A stretch of DNA of 42,447 nucleotides from Pseudolabrys sp. (GCA_030651965.1 JAUSBQ010000106.1:1-42447), one strand, 5' to 3'. Positions 30,035 to 39,149 are shown, numbered from the stretch's first letter. Notes: generated by a model from the sequence alone, not told the origin. Translations and numbers: made by a program.

Positions 30035-30235
30035 ATGCCCAAGTTGAAGACCAAATCAGGCGCTAAAAAGCGCTTCAAGATCACCGCGTCCGGCAAGGTG
30101 AAATACCAGCAGACCGGCAAACGTCACGGAATGATCAAGCCGACCACCAAGCAGATCCGCGAACATCGCGGCACCGCCGTGCTGTTCAAGACCGATGGCG
30201 ACAACGTCAAGAAGTACTGGATGCCGAACGGCTAG
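30035..30235 (+). CDS. rpmI: 50S ribosomal protein L35
   Basis: [66 protein letters not shown]. Confidence 0.98.
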   Translation: MPKLKTKSGAKKRFKITASGKVKYQQTGKRHGMIKPTTKQIREHRGTAVLFKTDGDNVKKYWMPNG

Positions 30236-30321
30236 TCCGGAATTTCGACGGCTCTAAAAGCCGCCGTTGTCGACGAAGATCATTCACAACGTTTGCCTGA
30301 ACATCTGCAAGGAGCACACTC

Positions 30322-30708
30322 ATGTCCCGCGTTAAACGTGGCGTTACCGCCCACGCCAAGCACAAGAAAGTCTACAAGGCCGCCAAGGGCTTTTATGGCC
30401 GCCGCAAGAACACCATCCGCGTCGCCAAGCAGGCGGTCGAAAAGGCCGGCCAGTACGCTTTCCGCGACCGCAAGCGCAAGAAGCGCACGTTCCGCGCGCT
30501 GTGGATCCAGCGCCTGAATGCCGCGGTGCGTCCGTTCGGCCTGAACTACTCGAAGTTCATCGACGGCCTTGCCAAGTCCGGCCTCGTCATCGACCGCAAG
30601 GTTCTCTCGGACATCGCAATCAACGAGCCGGGTGCCTTTGCCGCGATCGTCGAGAAGGCCAAGGCGGCATTGCCGGCTCCGGCCGAAACGCCCCGGGCCA
30701 CGGCTTAA
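30322..30708 (+). CDS. rplT: 50S ribosomal protein L20
   Basis: [83 protein letters not shown]. Confidence 0.98.
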   Translation: MSRVKRGVTAHAKHKKVYKAAKGFYGRRKNTIRVAKQAVEKAGQYAFRDRKRKKRTFRALWIQRLNAAVRPFGLNYSKFIDGLAKSGLVIDRKVLSDIAINEPGAFAAIVEKAKAALPAPAETPRATA

Positions 30709-30721
30709 GCCACTGGGTGTC

Positions 30722-30818
30722 GTCCCCCGCGCAGGCGGGGGACCCAGCAAGTGCTGGATCGTCCGCTCATAGGCGTTCTGAAAGAACGCCGTTCTTCGAA
30801 CGGCTATGCGCGGACGAT
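30722..30818. repeat. contiguous multi-hairpin REP-like element in the rplT-pheS gap
   Basis: GTCCCCCGC-gcag-GCGGGGGAC (30722-30743), CCAGCA-ag-TGCTGG (30744-30757), ATCGTCCGC..GCGGACGAT (30758-30818) enclosing two further hairpins. Confidence 0.75.
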
Positions 30819-30837
30819 GACGGTGCACGGGGTCCAC

Positions 30838-31920
30838 ATGTCCGACATCGCCAAGCTTGAAACCGAACTGATGACCGCCGTCACGTCCGCCAAGGACGAA
30901 GCGGCGCTGGAAGCCGTACGCGTTGCCGCGCTCGGCAAAAGCGGCTCGGTCTCCGCGCTGTTGAAGACGCTCGGTTCGATGACGCCCGACGAGCGCAAAG
31001 CGCAGGGTCCCGCGATCAACGGGCTGAAGGAACGCATCACGTCGGCGATCTCAACCGCCAAGGAAGCGCTTGGCATGGCGGCGCTCGATGCGCGCCTTGC
31101 CCGCGAGACCGTCGATGTCACGCTGCCGACGCGCGAGACGCCCGCCGAACTCGGCCGCGTGCATCCGATCAGCCAGGTGATCGACGAACTCACGGCGATC
31201 TTTGCCGATATGGGCTTCGCCGTCGCCGAGGGTCCGGACATCGAGACGGACGACTACAACTTCACCAAATTGAATTTCCCGGAAGGCCATCCGGCGCGGG
31301 AAATGCACGACACCTTCTATTTCCCGCCGAAGCCGGACGGCTCGCGCCTGCTGCTGCGCACGCATACCTCGCCGGTGCAGGTGCGGACGATGCTGACGCA
31401 GAAGCCGCCGATCCGCGTCATCTGTCCGGGACGCACCTACCGTTCGGACTCGGACCAGACCCACACGCCGATGTTCCATCAGGTCGAAGGCCTGGTGATC
31501 GACAAGACGTCGCATATGGGCCACCTGAAATGGATTCTCGAGGAATTCTGCAAGGCGTTCTTCGAGGTCGACAGCGTCAAGATGCGTTTCCGGCCGTCGT
31601 TCTTCCCATTCACCGAGCCGTCGATGGAAGTGGACATCCAGTGCCGCCGCGACAAAGGCGAAATCCGCTTCGGCGAGGGCAATGACTGGCTCGAGATTCT
31701 CGGCTGCGGCATGGTGCATCCGAACGTGCTGCGCAATTGCGGCCTCGATCCGGACGAGTACCAAGGCTTCGCCTGGGGCATGGGCATCGACCGCATCGCC
31801 ATGCTGAAATACGGCATCAACGACCTGCGCGCCTTCTTCGAGGCCGACGTGCGCTGGCTGTCGCATTACGGCTTCCGCCCGCTCGACTTCCCGACGCTTG
31901 CCGGGGGATTGAGCACGTGA
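30838..31920 (+). CDS. pheS: phenylalanyl-tRNA synthetase alpha subunit
   Basis: [57 protein letters not shown]...[12 protein letters not shown]...[12 protein letters not shown]...[28 protein letters not shown]. Confidence 0.97.
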   Translation: MSDIAKLETELMTAVTSAKDEAALEAVRVAALGKSGSVSALLKTLGSMTPDERKAQGPAINGLKERITSAISTAKEALGMAALDARLARETVDVTLPTRETPAELGRVHPISQVIDELTAIFADMGFAVAEGPDIETDDYNFTKLNFPEGHPAREMHDTFYFPPKPDGSRLLLRTHTSPVQVRTMLTQKPPIRVICPGRTYRSDSDQTHTPMFHQVEGLVIDKTSHMGHLKWILEEFCKAFFEVDSVKMRFRPSFFPFTEPSMEVDIQCRRDKGEIRFGEGNDWLEILGCGMVHPNVLRNCGLDPDEYQGFAWGMGIDRIAMLKYGINDLRAFFEADVRWLSHYGFRPLDFPTLAGGLST

Positions 31921-31948
31921 ACCGCAAAGACATATGCCCCCTCCCCAA

Positions 31949-31972
31949 CCCTCCCCCGCAAGCGGGGGAGGG
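31949..31972 (+). repeat. palindrome CCCTCCCCCGCAAGCGGGGGAGGG, copy a (direct)
   Basis: Exact 24-nt match after the pheS stop, preceded by CCCCCTCCCCAA. Confidence 0.9.
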
Positions 31973-32042
31973 AGCGCAGCCCATCAGCCGCCATAGCGCG
32001 TTCTTGATTTTGACAGCGAGGCCGGACCGCTGGCTTCCTATC

Positions 32043-32066
32043 CCCTCCCCCGCTTGCGGGGGAGGG
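32043..32066 (-). repeat. palindrome copy b (inverted), just 5' of the DUF559 gene
   Basis: CCCTCCCCCGCTTGCGGGGGAGGG followed by TTAGGGAGGGGG, i.e. reverse complement of the unit at copies a/c. Confidence 0.9.
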
Positions 32067-32095
32067 TTAGGGAGGGGGAAGGCGAGATCACGGCA

Positions 32096-32551
32096 ATGAT
32101 TGACTCGCGCAAAGAGCCCGAATGGCAAGTAACACGAACGATGCGCTCGCGCGCACGCTCGCTGCGCCGTGACTCGACTGACGCCGAGCGGCGTATTTGG
32201 TCTGCATTGCGCGCCCATCGACTCGACGGCGCAGGATTTCGTCGTCAGAAACCGATCGGTCCTTATGTGGTGGACTTCATTTGCGAGACATCCAGGCTCA
32301 TCATCGAACTCGACGGCGGCCAGCATTTTGAGGCCGAGAATCAAAGGCGTGACGCGCGCCGGGATGCGTTTCTCTCCGATAAGGGCTACCGCGTTCTCCG
32401 CTTCAATAATCACGACGTCATGGTCAACAAAGAAGGCGTCTTGGAAACGATCGCCGCAGCGATTGGTTCTTCCCCCTCCCTGACCCTCCCCCGCAAGCGG
32501 GGGAGGGGAAGCGACGCCGCAGCCGCCAGAACGCAGGGAGAGTCAAAATGA
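32096..32551 (+). CDS. DUF559 domain protein (Vsr-like PD-(D/E)XK endonuclease fold), inserted between pheS and pheT
   Basis: [123 protein letters not shown] + repeat-encoded tail [27 protein letters not shown]. Confidence 0.88.
   Translation: MIDSRKEPEWQVTRTMRSRARSLRRDSTDAERRIWSALRAHRLDGAGFRRQKPIGPYVVDFICETSRLIIELDGGQHFEAENQRRDARRDAFLSDKGYRVLRFNNHDVMVNKEGVLETIAAAIGSSPSLTLPRKRGRGSDAAAARTQGESK
32484..32507 (+). repeat. palindrome CCCTCCCCCGCAAGCGGGGGAGGG, copy c (direct), inside the 3' end of the DUF559 ORF
   Basis: Exact match; preceded by CCCCCTCCCTGA; translated as TLPRKRGR in the DUF559 frame. Confidence 0.9.
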
Positions 32552-34965
32552 AATTCACCCTGTCCTGGCTGAAAGAGCATTTCGACACGGTCGCCACGCT
32601 CGACGAGATCGTCGAGAAGCTGACCATGATCGGGCTCGAGGTCGAGCGCGTCGAGGACAAGGCCAAGGAGTTCGAGGCCTTCAAGGTCGCGCAGATCATC
32701 AGCGCCGAACAGCATCCGAACGCGGATCGTCTGCGCGTCTGCCAGGTCGACAACGGCACCGGCACGCCGCTGCAGATCGTCTGCGGCGCGCCGAATGCGC
32801 GCGCCGGCTTGAAGACCGTGCTCGGCCTGCCCGGCACTTACATTCCGGCGAAAGACATCACGCTCGCTATCGGCAAGATTCGCGGCGTCGAGAGCCAGGG
32901 CATGATGATCTCCGGTGCCGAGATCGGATTTTCATCGGACAGCGACGGCATCATCGAACTGCCGGCCGATGCGCCGATCGGCAAGCCCTTCGCCGAGGTG
33001 CTCGGCCTCAACGAGCCGGTGATCGAAATCAACCTGACGCCGAACCGCCCCGACTGCACATCCGTCAACGGCATTGCCCGCGATCTCGGCGCGACGATGA
33101 TCGGCGACTACAAAGAGAATGTGCCGAAGCGCGTCCCCGGCACGTATCCCTGCCCGGTCACGGTCACGCTCGATTTCGGCGCGACCCATCCGCTCTGCCC
33201 GGCCTTCGGCCTGCGTCTGGTGCGCGGCGTCAAGAACGGCCCGTCGCCGGAGTGGGTACAGAATCGCCTCACCGCGATCGGCCTGCGGCCGATCAATGCG
33301 CTGGTCGACATCACCAACTACATCACCTTCGACCGCGGCCGGCCGCTGCATGTGTTCGACGCCAAGAAGGTCAAAGGCAATCTCACCGTGCGCCGCGCCA
33401 TCAACGGCGAGACGCTGCTCGCGCTCGACGGCAAGACCTACACGCTCGATACCGCGATGTGCGTGATCGCCGATGAGAAGGGCGTCGAGTCGCTCGCCGG
33501 CATCATGGGCGGCGAGGAATCGGGCTGCGACGAGACCACCACCGACGTGCTGATCGAATCGGCGCTGTGGGACATGGTCAACATCGCGCAGACCGGCCGC
33601 AAGCTCGGCATCAATACCGACGCGCGCTATCGCTTCGAACGCGGCGTCGATCCGAATTTCATGGTGCCGGGTCTCGAACTCGCCACCCAGATGGTGCTCG
33701 ACTTCTGCGGCGGCGAGGCGTCCGAGGTTGTCGTCGCCGGCGATGCGACGCCGAAGGAAACCGTCGTCGACTTCCCGTTGAGCGAGTTGCCGCGGCTGGC
33801 CGGCATCAGGCTGTCGCCGGCCGAAGTGCGACGCACTCTGGAGCGGCTCGGCTTCTTCGCCGCCGGCTCCGGCGAGCGCATCAAGGTCGCGGTGCCGTCA
33901 TGGCGACCGGACGTGCATGGTCGCGCTGACATCGTCGAGGAACTGGTGCGAATCGTCGGTGTCGATGCGGTGCCGTCGACGCCGTTTCCGCGCGGCGCCG
34001 ATGCACGCAAGCCCGTGCTGACGCCGATCCAGACCCGCACCCGCAAGGCCAAGCGCGCGCTCGCCGCGCGCGGCCTGACCGAGGCCGTGACCTGGTCGTT
34101 CATCTCCAAGCGCGAAGCCGAACTGTTCGGCGGCGGCAGCGCGGCGCTCGCATTGGCCAATCCGATCGCGGCGGAATTGTCCGACATGCGGCCGAGCCTG
34201 CTGGCCGGTCTGATCACCTCGGCGCAACGCAATGCCGACCGCGGCACGCCGGACGTCGGGCTGTTCGAAGTCGGGCAGATTTTCAAAGGCGACAAGCCCG
34301 AGGATCAATTCATCGCGGCGAGCGGCCTGCGCCGCGCTCTGGCCAAAGCCGATGGCGTCGGCCGTCATTGGTCGGGGAAGCCGCAGCCGGTCGATGTGTT
34401 CGACGCCAAGGCCGATGCCTTCGCGGTGCTGGCGGCTGCCGGCGCGCCGATGCAGGCGCTGCAAGTGGTGCCGGGCGGACCGGCCTGGCTGCATCCCGGC
34501 CGCTCCGGCACGATCCAGATCGGGCCGCAGAACATCATCGGCCACTTCGGCGAATTGCACCCGCGCATTCTCACGGCGCTGAAGGCTGACGGTCCGCTGG
34601 TCGGCTTTGAAGTGATCCTTGAAAACCTGCCCGCCGCCAAGGCCAGGCCGACGCGCGCCAAGCCGTTGCTGGAGCTGTCGCCGTTCCAGCCGGTCGAGCG
34701 CGATTTCGCCTTCGTCGTCGACAGCAAGGTGAAGGCCGCCGACATCGTGCGCGCGGCGCAGAACGTCGACAAGAAACTGATCGCCGGCGTCACCGTGTTC
34801 GACGTCTATGAAGGCACCGGCGTTGAGCCGGGCAAGAAGTCGGTCGCCATCGCGGTGACGATGCAGCCGCGCGACAAGACAATGACCGACCCGGAGATCG
34901 ACGCGCTCGGGCAGAAGATCGTGGCTGAGGTTGGCAAGCGCACGGGCGGCGTGCTGCGGGGGTAG
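32548..34965 (+). CDS. pheT: phenylalanyl-tRNA synthetase beta subunit
   Basis: [37 protein letters not shown]...[26 protein letters not shown]...[33 protein letters not shown]. Confidence 0.98.
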   Translation: MKFTLSWLKEHFDTVATLDEIVEKLTMIGLEVERVEDKAKEFEAFKVAQIISAEQHPNADRLRVCQVDNGTGTPLQIVCGAPNARAGLKTVLGLPGTYIPAKDITLAIGKIRGVESQGMMISGAEIGFSSDSDGIIELPADAPIGKPFAEVLGLNEPVIEINLTPNRPDCTSVNGIARDLGATMIGDYKENVPKRVPGTYPCPVTVTLDFGATHPLCPAFGLRLVRGVKNGPSPEWVQNRLTAIGLRPINALVDITNYITFDRGRPLHVFDAKKVKGNLTVRRAINGETLLALDGKTYTLDTAMCVIADEKGVESLAGIMGGEESGCDETTTDVLIESALWDMVNIAQTGRKLGINTDARYRFERGVDPNFMVPGLELATQMVLDFCGGEASEVVVAGDATPKETVVDFPLSELPRLAGIRLSPAEVRRTLERLGFFAAGSGERIKVAVPSWRPDVHGRADIVEELVRIVGVDAVPSTPFPRGADARKPVLTPIQTRTRKAKRALAARGLTEAVTWSFISKREAELFGGGSAALALANPIAAELSDMRPSLLAGLITSAQRNADRGTPDVGLFEVGQIFKGDKPEDQFIAASGLRRALAKADGVGRHWSGKPQPVDVFDAKADAFAVLAAAGAPMQALQVVPGGPAWLHPGRSGTIQIGPQNIIGHFGELHPRILTALKADGPLVGFEVILENLPAAKARPTRAKPLLELSPFQPVERDFAFVVDSKVKAADIVRAAQNVDKKLIAGVTVFDVYEGTGVEPGKKSVAIAVTMQPRDKTMTDPEIDALGQKIVAEVGKRTGGVLRG

Positions 34966-34993
34966 TTGGCGCGCATAGAATGCGTGCACCCTT

Positions 34994-35069
34994 CCGTTCG
35001 TCCCCGCGAAAGCGGGGACCCAGCGTTCTAGCTAAAGAACTGGATTCCCGCTTTCGCGGGAACGAACGG
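34994..35069. repeat. paired REP element (BIME-like, cloverleaf-capable) between convergent genes
   Basis: CCGTTCG[TCCCCGCgaaaGCGGGGA]CCCAG..CTGG[ATTCCCGCtttcGCGGGAA]CGAACGG. Confidence 0.8.
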
Positions 35070-35099
35070 AGTGTGTGGCAACCGCTCCCGCTTACGAAG

Positions 35100-35783
35100 C
35101 TACCCCGCCACCAAATCCGCATACGCAAATCCATCCCGCTCGACACGCTCGCCGACGCTGACCGCCACCCGCCCCTGCATCATCGGCCCCGCCGCGACGA
35201 AGGTGTGAAACTCGCCGTTCTCACCGCACGGGTCGACGCCTTCCGGCAAATCGGCAAGCAACTCCAGATCGAAACGGCGGCCCGCGAACGAAGCCGGCAG
35301 CTTCTTCAGATCGACGGTGGCGAGCCAGGCTTCGACGCCACCGGCAATCATGTCGCGCGCCAGCGCCTCGGTCGGCAAACCCCACACCGGAAATACCGGC
35401 GTGACGCAGATGGGCTTGAGCTTCGCTTTACGGTAGTCGCGGATGTCCTGAAGAAAGAGATCGCCGAAAATGACATGGGTGACACCCGCCGCTATCGCAC
35501 CGGCCATCGCCGCGGCCATCCGCTCTTCGTAAATCTCGTTGCTGCACGGATAGGGAATGCGCACCACCGTCGCCGGCAGACCGGCGGCCTTGAGCTGCGC
35601 CATGAGCAGTTCCTCGCGCACGCCATGAATGCTGACGCGGCCGAACGTGTCGGTCACCGTGGTCAGCGCGCCGACGATGTCGTAATCGCCGGAAAGCCGC
35701 GCCACATGCAGCGCCCAGGCCGAGTCCTTGCCGCTCGACCACGCGATCAGCGCTTTCGGGCGCGTACCCTTATCCATCGTCAT
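35100..35783 (-). CDS. PP-loop ATPase, diphthine-ammonia ligase (Dph6)-like / adenine nucleotide alpha hydrolase
   Basis: KALIAWSSGKDSAWALHVARLSGDYDIVGALTTVTDTFGRVSIHGVREELLMAQLKAAGLPATVVRIPYPCSNEIYEERM...GVTHVIFGDLFLQDIRDYRKAKL (SSGKDS PP-loop). Confidence 0.85.
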   Translation of the reverse strand: MTMDKGTRPKALIAWSSGKDSAWALHVARLSGDYDIVGALTTVTDTFGRVSIHGVREELLMAQLKAAGLPATVVRIPYPCSNEIYEERMAAAMAGAIAAGVTHVIFGDLFLQDIRDYRKAKLKPICVTPVFPVWGLPTEALARDMIAGGVEAWLATVDLKKLPASFAGRRFDLELLADLPEGVDPCGENGEFHTFVAAGPMMQGRVAVSVGERVERDGFAYADLVAG

Positions 35784-36028
35784 CCAGACACCTCGCCACG
35801 CCGCAACATGGTATCCGAAAGCTTTCCATTCGTGTGCCTGGAACGGCGTGAATCCCCATATCGCAACGCTTTTCGTGGCTAACGCAACGTTTATCGATCC
35901 CGCGCGCAATGAACCAATTTGCAATGAGTCTTAGCGTAAATTGCAGGCAACAAAAGCGCGGAAGAAAAATCCGCGCAGGGGAAGCAAGCGTCAACTTAAG
36001 CGCCGGGACGGCGCGATAAGGGCGGGAC

Positions 36029-36853
36029 ATGAGTTTCGTGGCGGACGGAATCGGGCGACTTCTCGCCAACTATCTGGAAAAGCCGGCGCAGGGCTACGAG
36101 CCCTTCACGCCGACCGATCCCACCGTGTTGCGCGAGACGCTCAAGCCCGGCGACGTGATCCTCGTCGAAGGCAACAACCACATTTCCGGCGTCATCAAGT
36201 ATCTCACCCAGTCGACCTGGTCGCATGCCGCGCTCTATGTCGGCCCGATCGGCGACCGCTGCACGGCCGACGGCGAGCCGCTGGTGCTGGTCGAGGCCAA
36301 TATCGGCGAAGGCGTCGTCGCCGCGCCGCTGTCGAAATATGCGCGCTTTCACACCCGCATCTGCCGGCCGACCCGGCTGACCGACGATGATCGCGCCCGC
36401 GTCTGCGTCTATGCCTCCGAGCGCATCGGCTTCGATTACGATCTGAAGAACATCATCGACCTGATGCGCTATCTCCTGCCGATGCCGATCCCGCAGCGCT
36501 GGCGCCGCCGCATGATGTCGCTCGGCTCCGGCCACCCAACCCGCATCATCTGTTCGGCGCTGATCGCGCAGGCCTTCGAATATGTGCGCTATCCGATCCT
36601 GCCGAAAGTGACGCTGCTGGAGAGCGAAGCGGCGCGCGAGGAAATCCTCGAAATCCGCCATTCGTCGCTTTACGCCCCGCGCGACTTCGACATTTCACCC
36701 TATTTCGAGGTGGTCAAGCCGACCATCGTGCGCGGCTTCGACTACAAGGCCATGGCCTGGGCCGACCTGCCGGCGACCGACCCGGACTTGCTGGTGTCGC
36801 TGGTGCCGGCGGACAGCGTGCCGGTGGCGGATAAGGAATTCGCGGCGGTCTGA
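36029..36853 (+). CDS. YiiX/YebB-like N1pC/P60-family cysteine hydrolase
   Basis: LKPGDVILVEGNNHISGVIKYLTQSTWSHAALYVGPIGDR...LVEANIGEGVVAAPLSKYARFHTRICRPTRL...HPTRIICSALIAQAFEYVRYPILP. Confidence 0.78.
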   Translation: MSFVADGIGRLLANYLEKPAQGYEPFTPTDPTVLRETLKPGDVILVEGNNHISGVIKYLTQSTWSHAALYVGPIGDRCTADGEPLVLVEANIGEGVVAAPLSKYARFHTRICRPTRLTDDDRARVCVYASERIGFDYDLKNIIDLMRYLLPMPIPQRWRRRMMSLGSGHPTRIICSALIAQAFEYVRYPILPKVTLLESEAAREEILEIRHSSLYAPRDFDISPYFEVVKPTIVRGFDYKAMAWADLPATDPDLLVSLVPADSVPVADKEFAAV

Positions 36854-36860
36854 CTTCGGC

Positions 36861-36989
36861 CCTCATGGTGAGGAGCGCTGCGCAGCAGCGCGTCTCGAAC
36901 CATGGGCCGCCCCATCCTTCGAGACGCATCGCATCGTAGCCAAGTTTACGCAGGCTACGCCTGCTATGGCGATGCTCCTCTGGATGAGG
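36861..36989. repeat. long inverted-repeat element, copy 1 (CCTCATGGTGAGGAGCG...TCGAGACGC...ATGCTCCTCTGGATGAGG), with divergent third arm
   Basis: Outer arms and inner GCGCGTCTCGA/TCGAGACGC shared with copy 2 at 42317-42407. Confidence 0.85.
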
Positions 36990-37039
36990 CGGAAGAAGCG
37001 CCCTTGCCCAGCGCACTAATCCTCCCTACCTGTCTCCCC

Positions 37040-37777
37040 ATGATCGACGCCATTTCCAAATCCATCGCCCATCTGTTTTCGCCGCCCATGCGCCGCGTGC
37101 TGTTGAAAGCCGTCGGCCTGGCGCTGCTGTTCATCGTCATCATCGGCATCGCCATGCAGCGCGGGCTCGCCAGCCTGGCCGACAGCGGCGCAACCTGGGC
37201 GGAGCAAACCGCCGGCATGGCACCGCATTCGGCCTGGGCGGCGCTCGCCTGGGTGCTGTCGATCATGGCGGGCTTGGGCATCGTCACCGGCTCGCTGTTC
37301 CTGATGCCGGCGGTGACCGCCTTTGTCGGCAGCTTCTTCGTCGACGACGTCGCCGAACTGGTCGAGCGCGAGCATTATCCGACCGATCCTCCGGGCCAGC
37401 CGCTGCCGGTGTTTCGCGGGCTGATCGAAGGCATCAAGATCGCACTGCTGGCGCTCGTGGTCTATCTGTTCGCGCTGCCGTTCATGCTGTTTGCCGGCTT
37501 CGGTCTGGTCATTCTGTTCTTCGGCAATGCGTACCTGCTCGGCCGCGAGTATTTCGAACTCGCCGCCATGCGATTCCAGCCGCCCACCGAGGCCAAGGCG
37601 ATGCGCAAGGCCAACGCGACTTACGTTTTCTTCGCCGGCATGGTGATCGCGGCGTTCGTGTCGCTGCCGATCATCAATCTGGCGACGCCGATCTTCGCCA
37701 TGGCGTTCATGGTGCACATCCACAAAAAGCTGGCGGGCGGCTCTTCTGTCATTCCCGCGAAGGCGGGAATCCAGTAA
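37040..37777 (+). CDS. EI24/CysZ-like integral membrane protein, C-terminus encoded by REP (SVIPAKAGIQ)
   Basis: MIDAISKSIAHLFSPPMRRVLLKAVGLALLFIVIIGIAM...LALVVYLFALPFMLFAGFGLVILFFGNAYLLGREYFELAAMRFQPPTEAKAMRKAN. Confidence 0.83.
   Translation: MIDAISKSIAHLFSPPMRRVLLKAVGLALLFIVIIGIAMQRGLASLADSGATWAEQTAGMAPHSAWAALAWVLSIMAGLGIVTGSLFLMPAVTAFVGSFFVDDVAELVEREHYPTDPPGQPLPVFRGLIEGIKIALLALVVYLFALPFMLFAGFGLVILFFGNAYLLGREYFELAAMRFQPPTEAKAMRKANATYVFFAGMVIAAFVSLPIINLATPIFAMAFMVHIHKKLAGGSSVIPAKAGIQ
37749..37777. repeat. REP palindrome shared by the 3' ends of the convergent EI24-like and nth genes
   Basis: TCATTCCCGCGAAGGCGGGAATCCAGTAA; first three bases are nth's stop (reverse TGA), last three are the EI24-like gene's TAA. 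Confidence 0.9.
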
Positions 37778-38570
37778 CTCCGGATGCCGTCTTCCCCGGC
37801 CATTGGCACAAATCGGCGATGATGCAGCGCTCGCAGTGCGGCTTGCGCGCAATGCAGATGTAACGCCCGTGCAGGATCAGCCAGTGATGCGCGTGCAGCA
37901 TGTATTTCGCCGGAATGACCTTCTCCAGCTCAAGCTCGACCGCTAGCGGGTCTTTGCCGGGCGCGAGCCCGGTGCGATTGCCGATGCGAAAGATATGCGT
38001 ATCGACCGCCATGGTCGGCTGACCGAAGGCCATGTTCAAGACGACATTGGCGGTCTTGCGGCCGGCGCCCGGCAGCGTGATTAGCTCTTCGCGTGTGCGC
38101 GGCACCTCGCCGCCGAATTCATCGACCAGCTTACGCGCCAGCAGCGCGACATTCTTCGCCTTCATGCGGAACAGGCCGATGGTCTTGATCAGATCGCGGA
38201 TGCGGTCTTCGCCGAGCGCTGCCATTTTCGCCGGTGTGTCGGCGAGCGCGAACAGAGCCGGAGTCGCTCTGTTGACGCCGGCATCGGTCGCCTGCGCGGA
38301 GAGCACCACCGCCACCAGCAGCGTGAATGGATTGGTGTGCTTGAGCTCGCCCTTCGGCTCCGGTTCCTGCGCCTGAAAGCGGCGGAACGCTTCCTCGATC
38401 TGCGCCGGCGTCCAGCGTTTGGCGGTGCCTGCAAAGGCCTCGGCATCGGCCTTTTTCTGTTTGGCTTCGGGCTTCTTCGTCGCGGCCTTGCCCTTGGCGG
38501 CCTTGACCAGCGCCTTCCTGACCGAAGACTTTTTTGCCGAAGGCTTTTTACGGGTCGATTTTTTCGCCAT
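37749..38570 (-). CDS. nth: endonuclease III with Lys/Ala-rich N-terminal extension; stop codon lies in REP
   Basis: NPFTLLVAVVLSAQATDAGVNRATPALF...LPGAGRKTANVVLNMAFGQPTMAVDTHIFRIGNRTGLAPGKDP...LILHGRYICIARKPHCERCIIADLC (HhH and 4Fe-4S loop). Confidence 0.96.
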   Translation of the reverse strand: MAKKSTRKKPSAKKSSVRKALVKAAKGKAATKKPEAKQKKADAEAFAGTAKRWTPAQIEEAFRRFQAQEPEPKGELKHTNPFTLLVAVVLSAQATDAGVNRATPALFALADTPAKMAALGEDRIRDLIKTIGLFRMKAKNVALLARKLVDEFGGEVPRTREELITLPGAGRKTANVVLNMAFGQPTMAVDTHIFRIGNRTGLAPGKDPLAVELELEKVIPAKYMLHAHHWLILHGRYICIARKPHCERCIIADLCQWPGKTASGVTGFPPSRE

Positions 38571-38595
38571 GATTTCCGGTATAGTGGGGGCCATC

Positions 38596-39102
38596 ATGGC
38601 CGACAATAACGAACTCGAACCGACGATCTTTGCCGCCACGATCACGCCGCACCGCTCGCTCGGCAGCGTCGGCTTTGTCGTGCTGATGGTGGTCTTCGGC
38701 GGCGTCAGCTTTCTGGCCGGCATCGCCTTCCTGATGATGGGCGCCTGGCCGGTGTTCGGCTTTTTCGGTCTCGACGTGCTGATCCTGTACTGGGCGTTGC
38801 GGCTGAACTATCGCCACGCTGCAGCTTACGAGGAAATCAAGGTGACCGCGTCGGCGCTGACCGTGCGCAAGGTGAGCCATCGCGGCCATGTCCGCGAATG
38901 GCTGCTCAATCCGCTCTGGGTCAAGCTCGACCGCGAAACCACCGAGGAATTCGGCATTGCTCGGCTGTTTCTGGTGACGCGCGGCAGAGAGCTCACGGTG
39001 GCGAGCTTCCTCGGTCCGGCTGAGCGAGCGGACTTCGCCGCCCAGCTCGGCAACGCTTTGGCCCAAGCCAGACGCGGGCCGGTGCGGACCGTCCTGCACT
39101 GA
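38596..39102 (+). CDS. DUF2244 domain-containing membrane protein
   Basis: ELEPTIFAATITPHRSLGSVGFVVLMVVFGGVSFLAGIAFLMMGAWPVFGFFGLDVLILYWALRLNYRHAAAYEEIKVTASALTVRKV. Confidence 0.88.
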   Translation: MADNNELEPTIFAATITPHRSLGSVGFVVLMVVFGGVSFLAGIAFLMMGAWPVFGFFGLDVLILYWALRLNYRHAAAYEEIKVTASALTVRKVSHRGHVREWLLNPLWVKLDRETTEEFGIARLFLVTRGRELTVASFLGPAERADFAAQLGNALAQARRGPVRTVLH

Positions 39103-39149
39103 GCAGAAATCGGGTGGCCCGCCGCTCCCCGGGCGTTTAAATACGTGGC

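Noticed and set aside
31936-32510. CRISPR-like array from three repeated palindromes
   Set aside because: Spacing is irregular, orientation alternates and a CDS lies between copies; REP-type elements, not CRISPR.
33898-34989. 363-aa minus-strand ORF opposite pheT
   Set aside because: Antisense shadow of pheT with arginine/histidine-rich biased composition and no domain motif.
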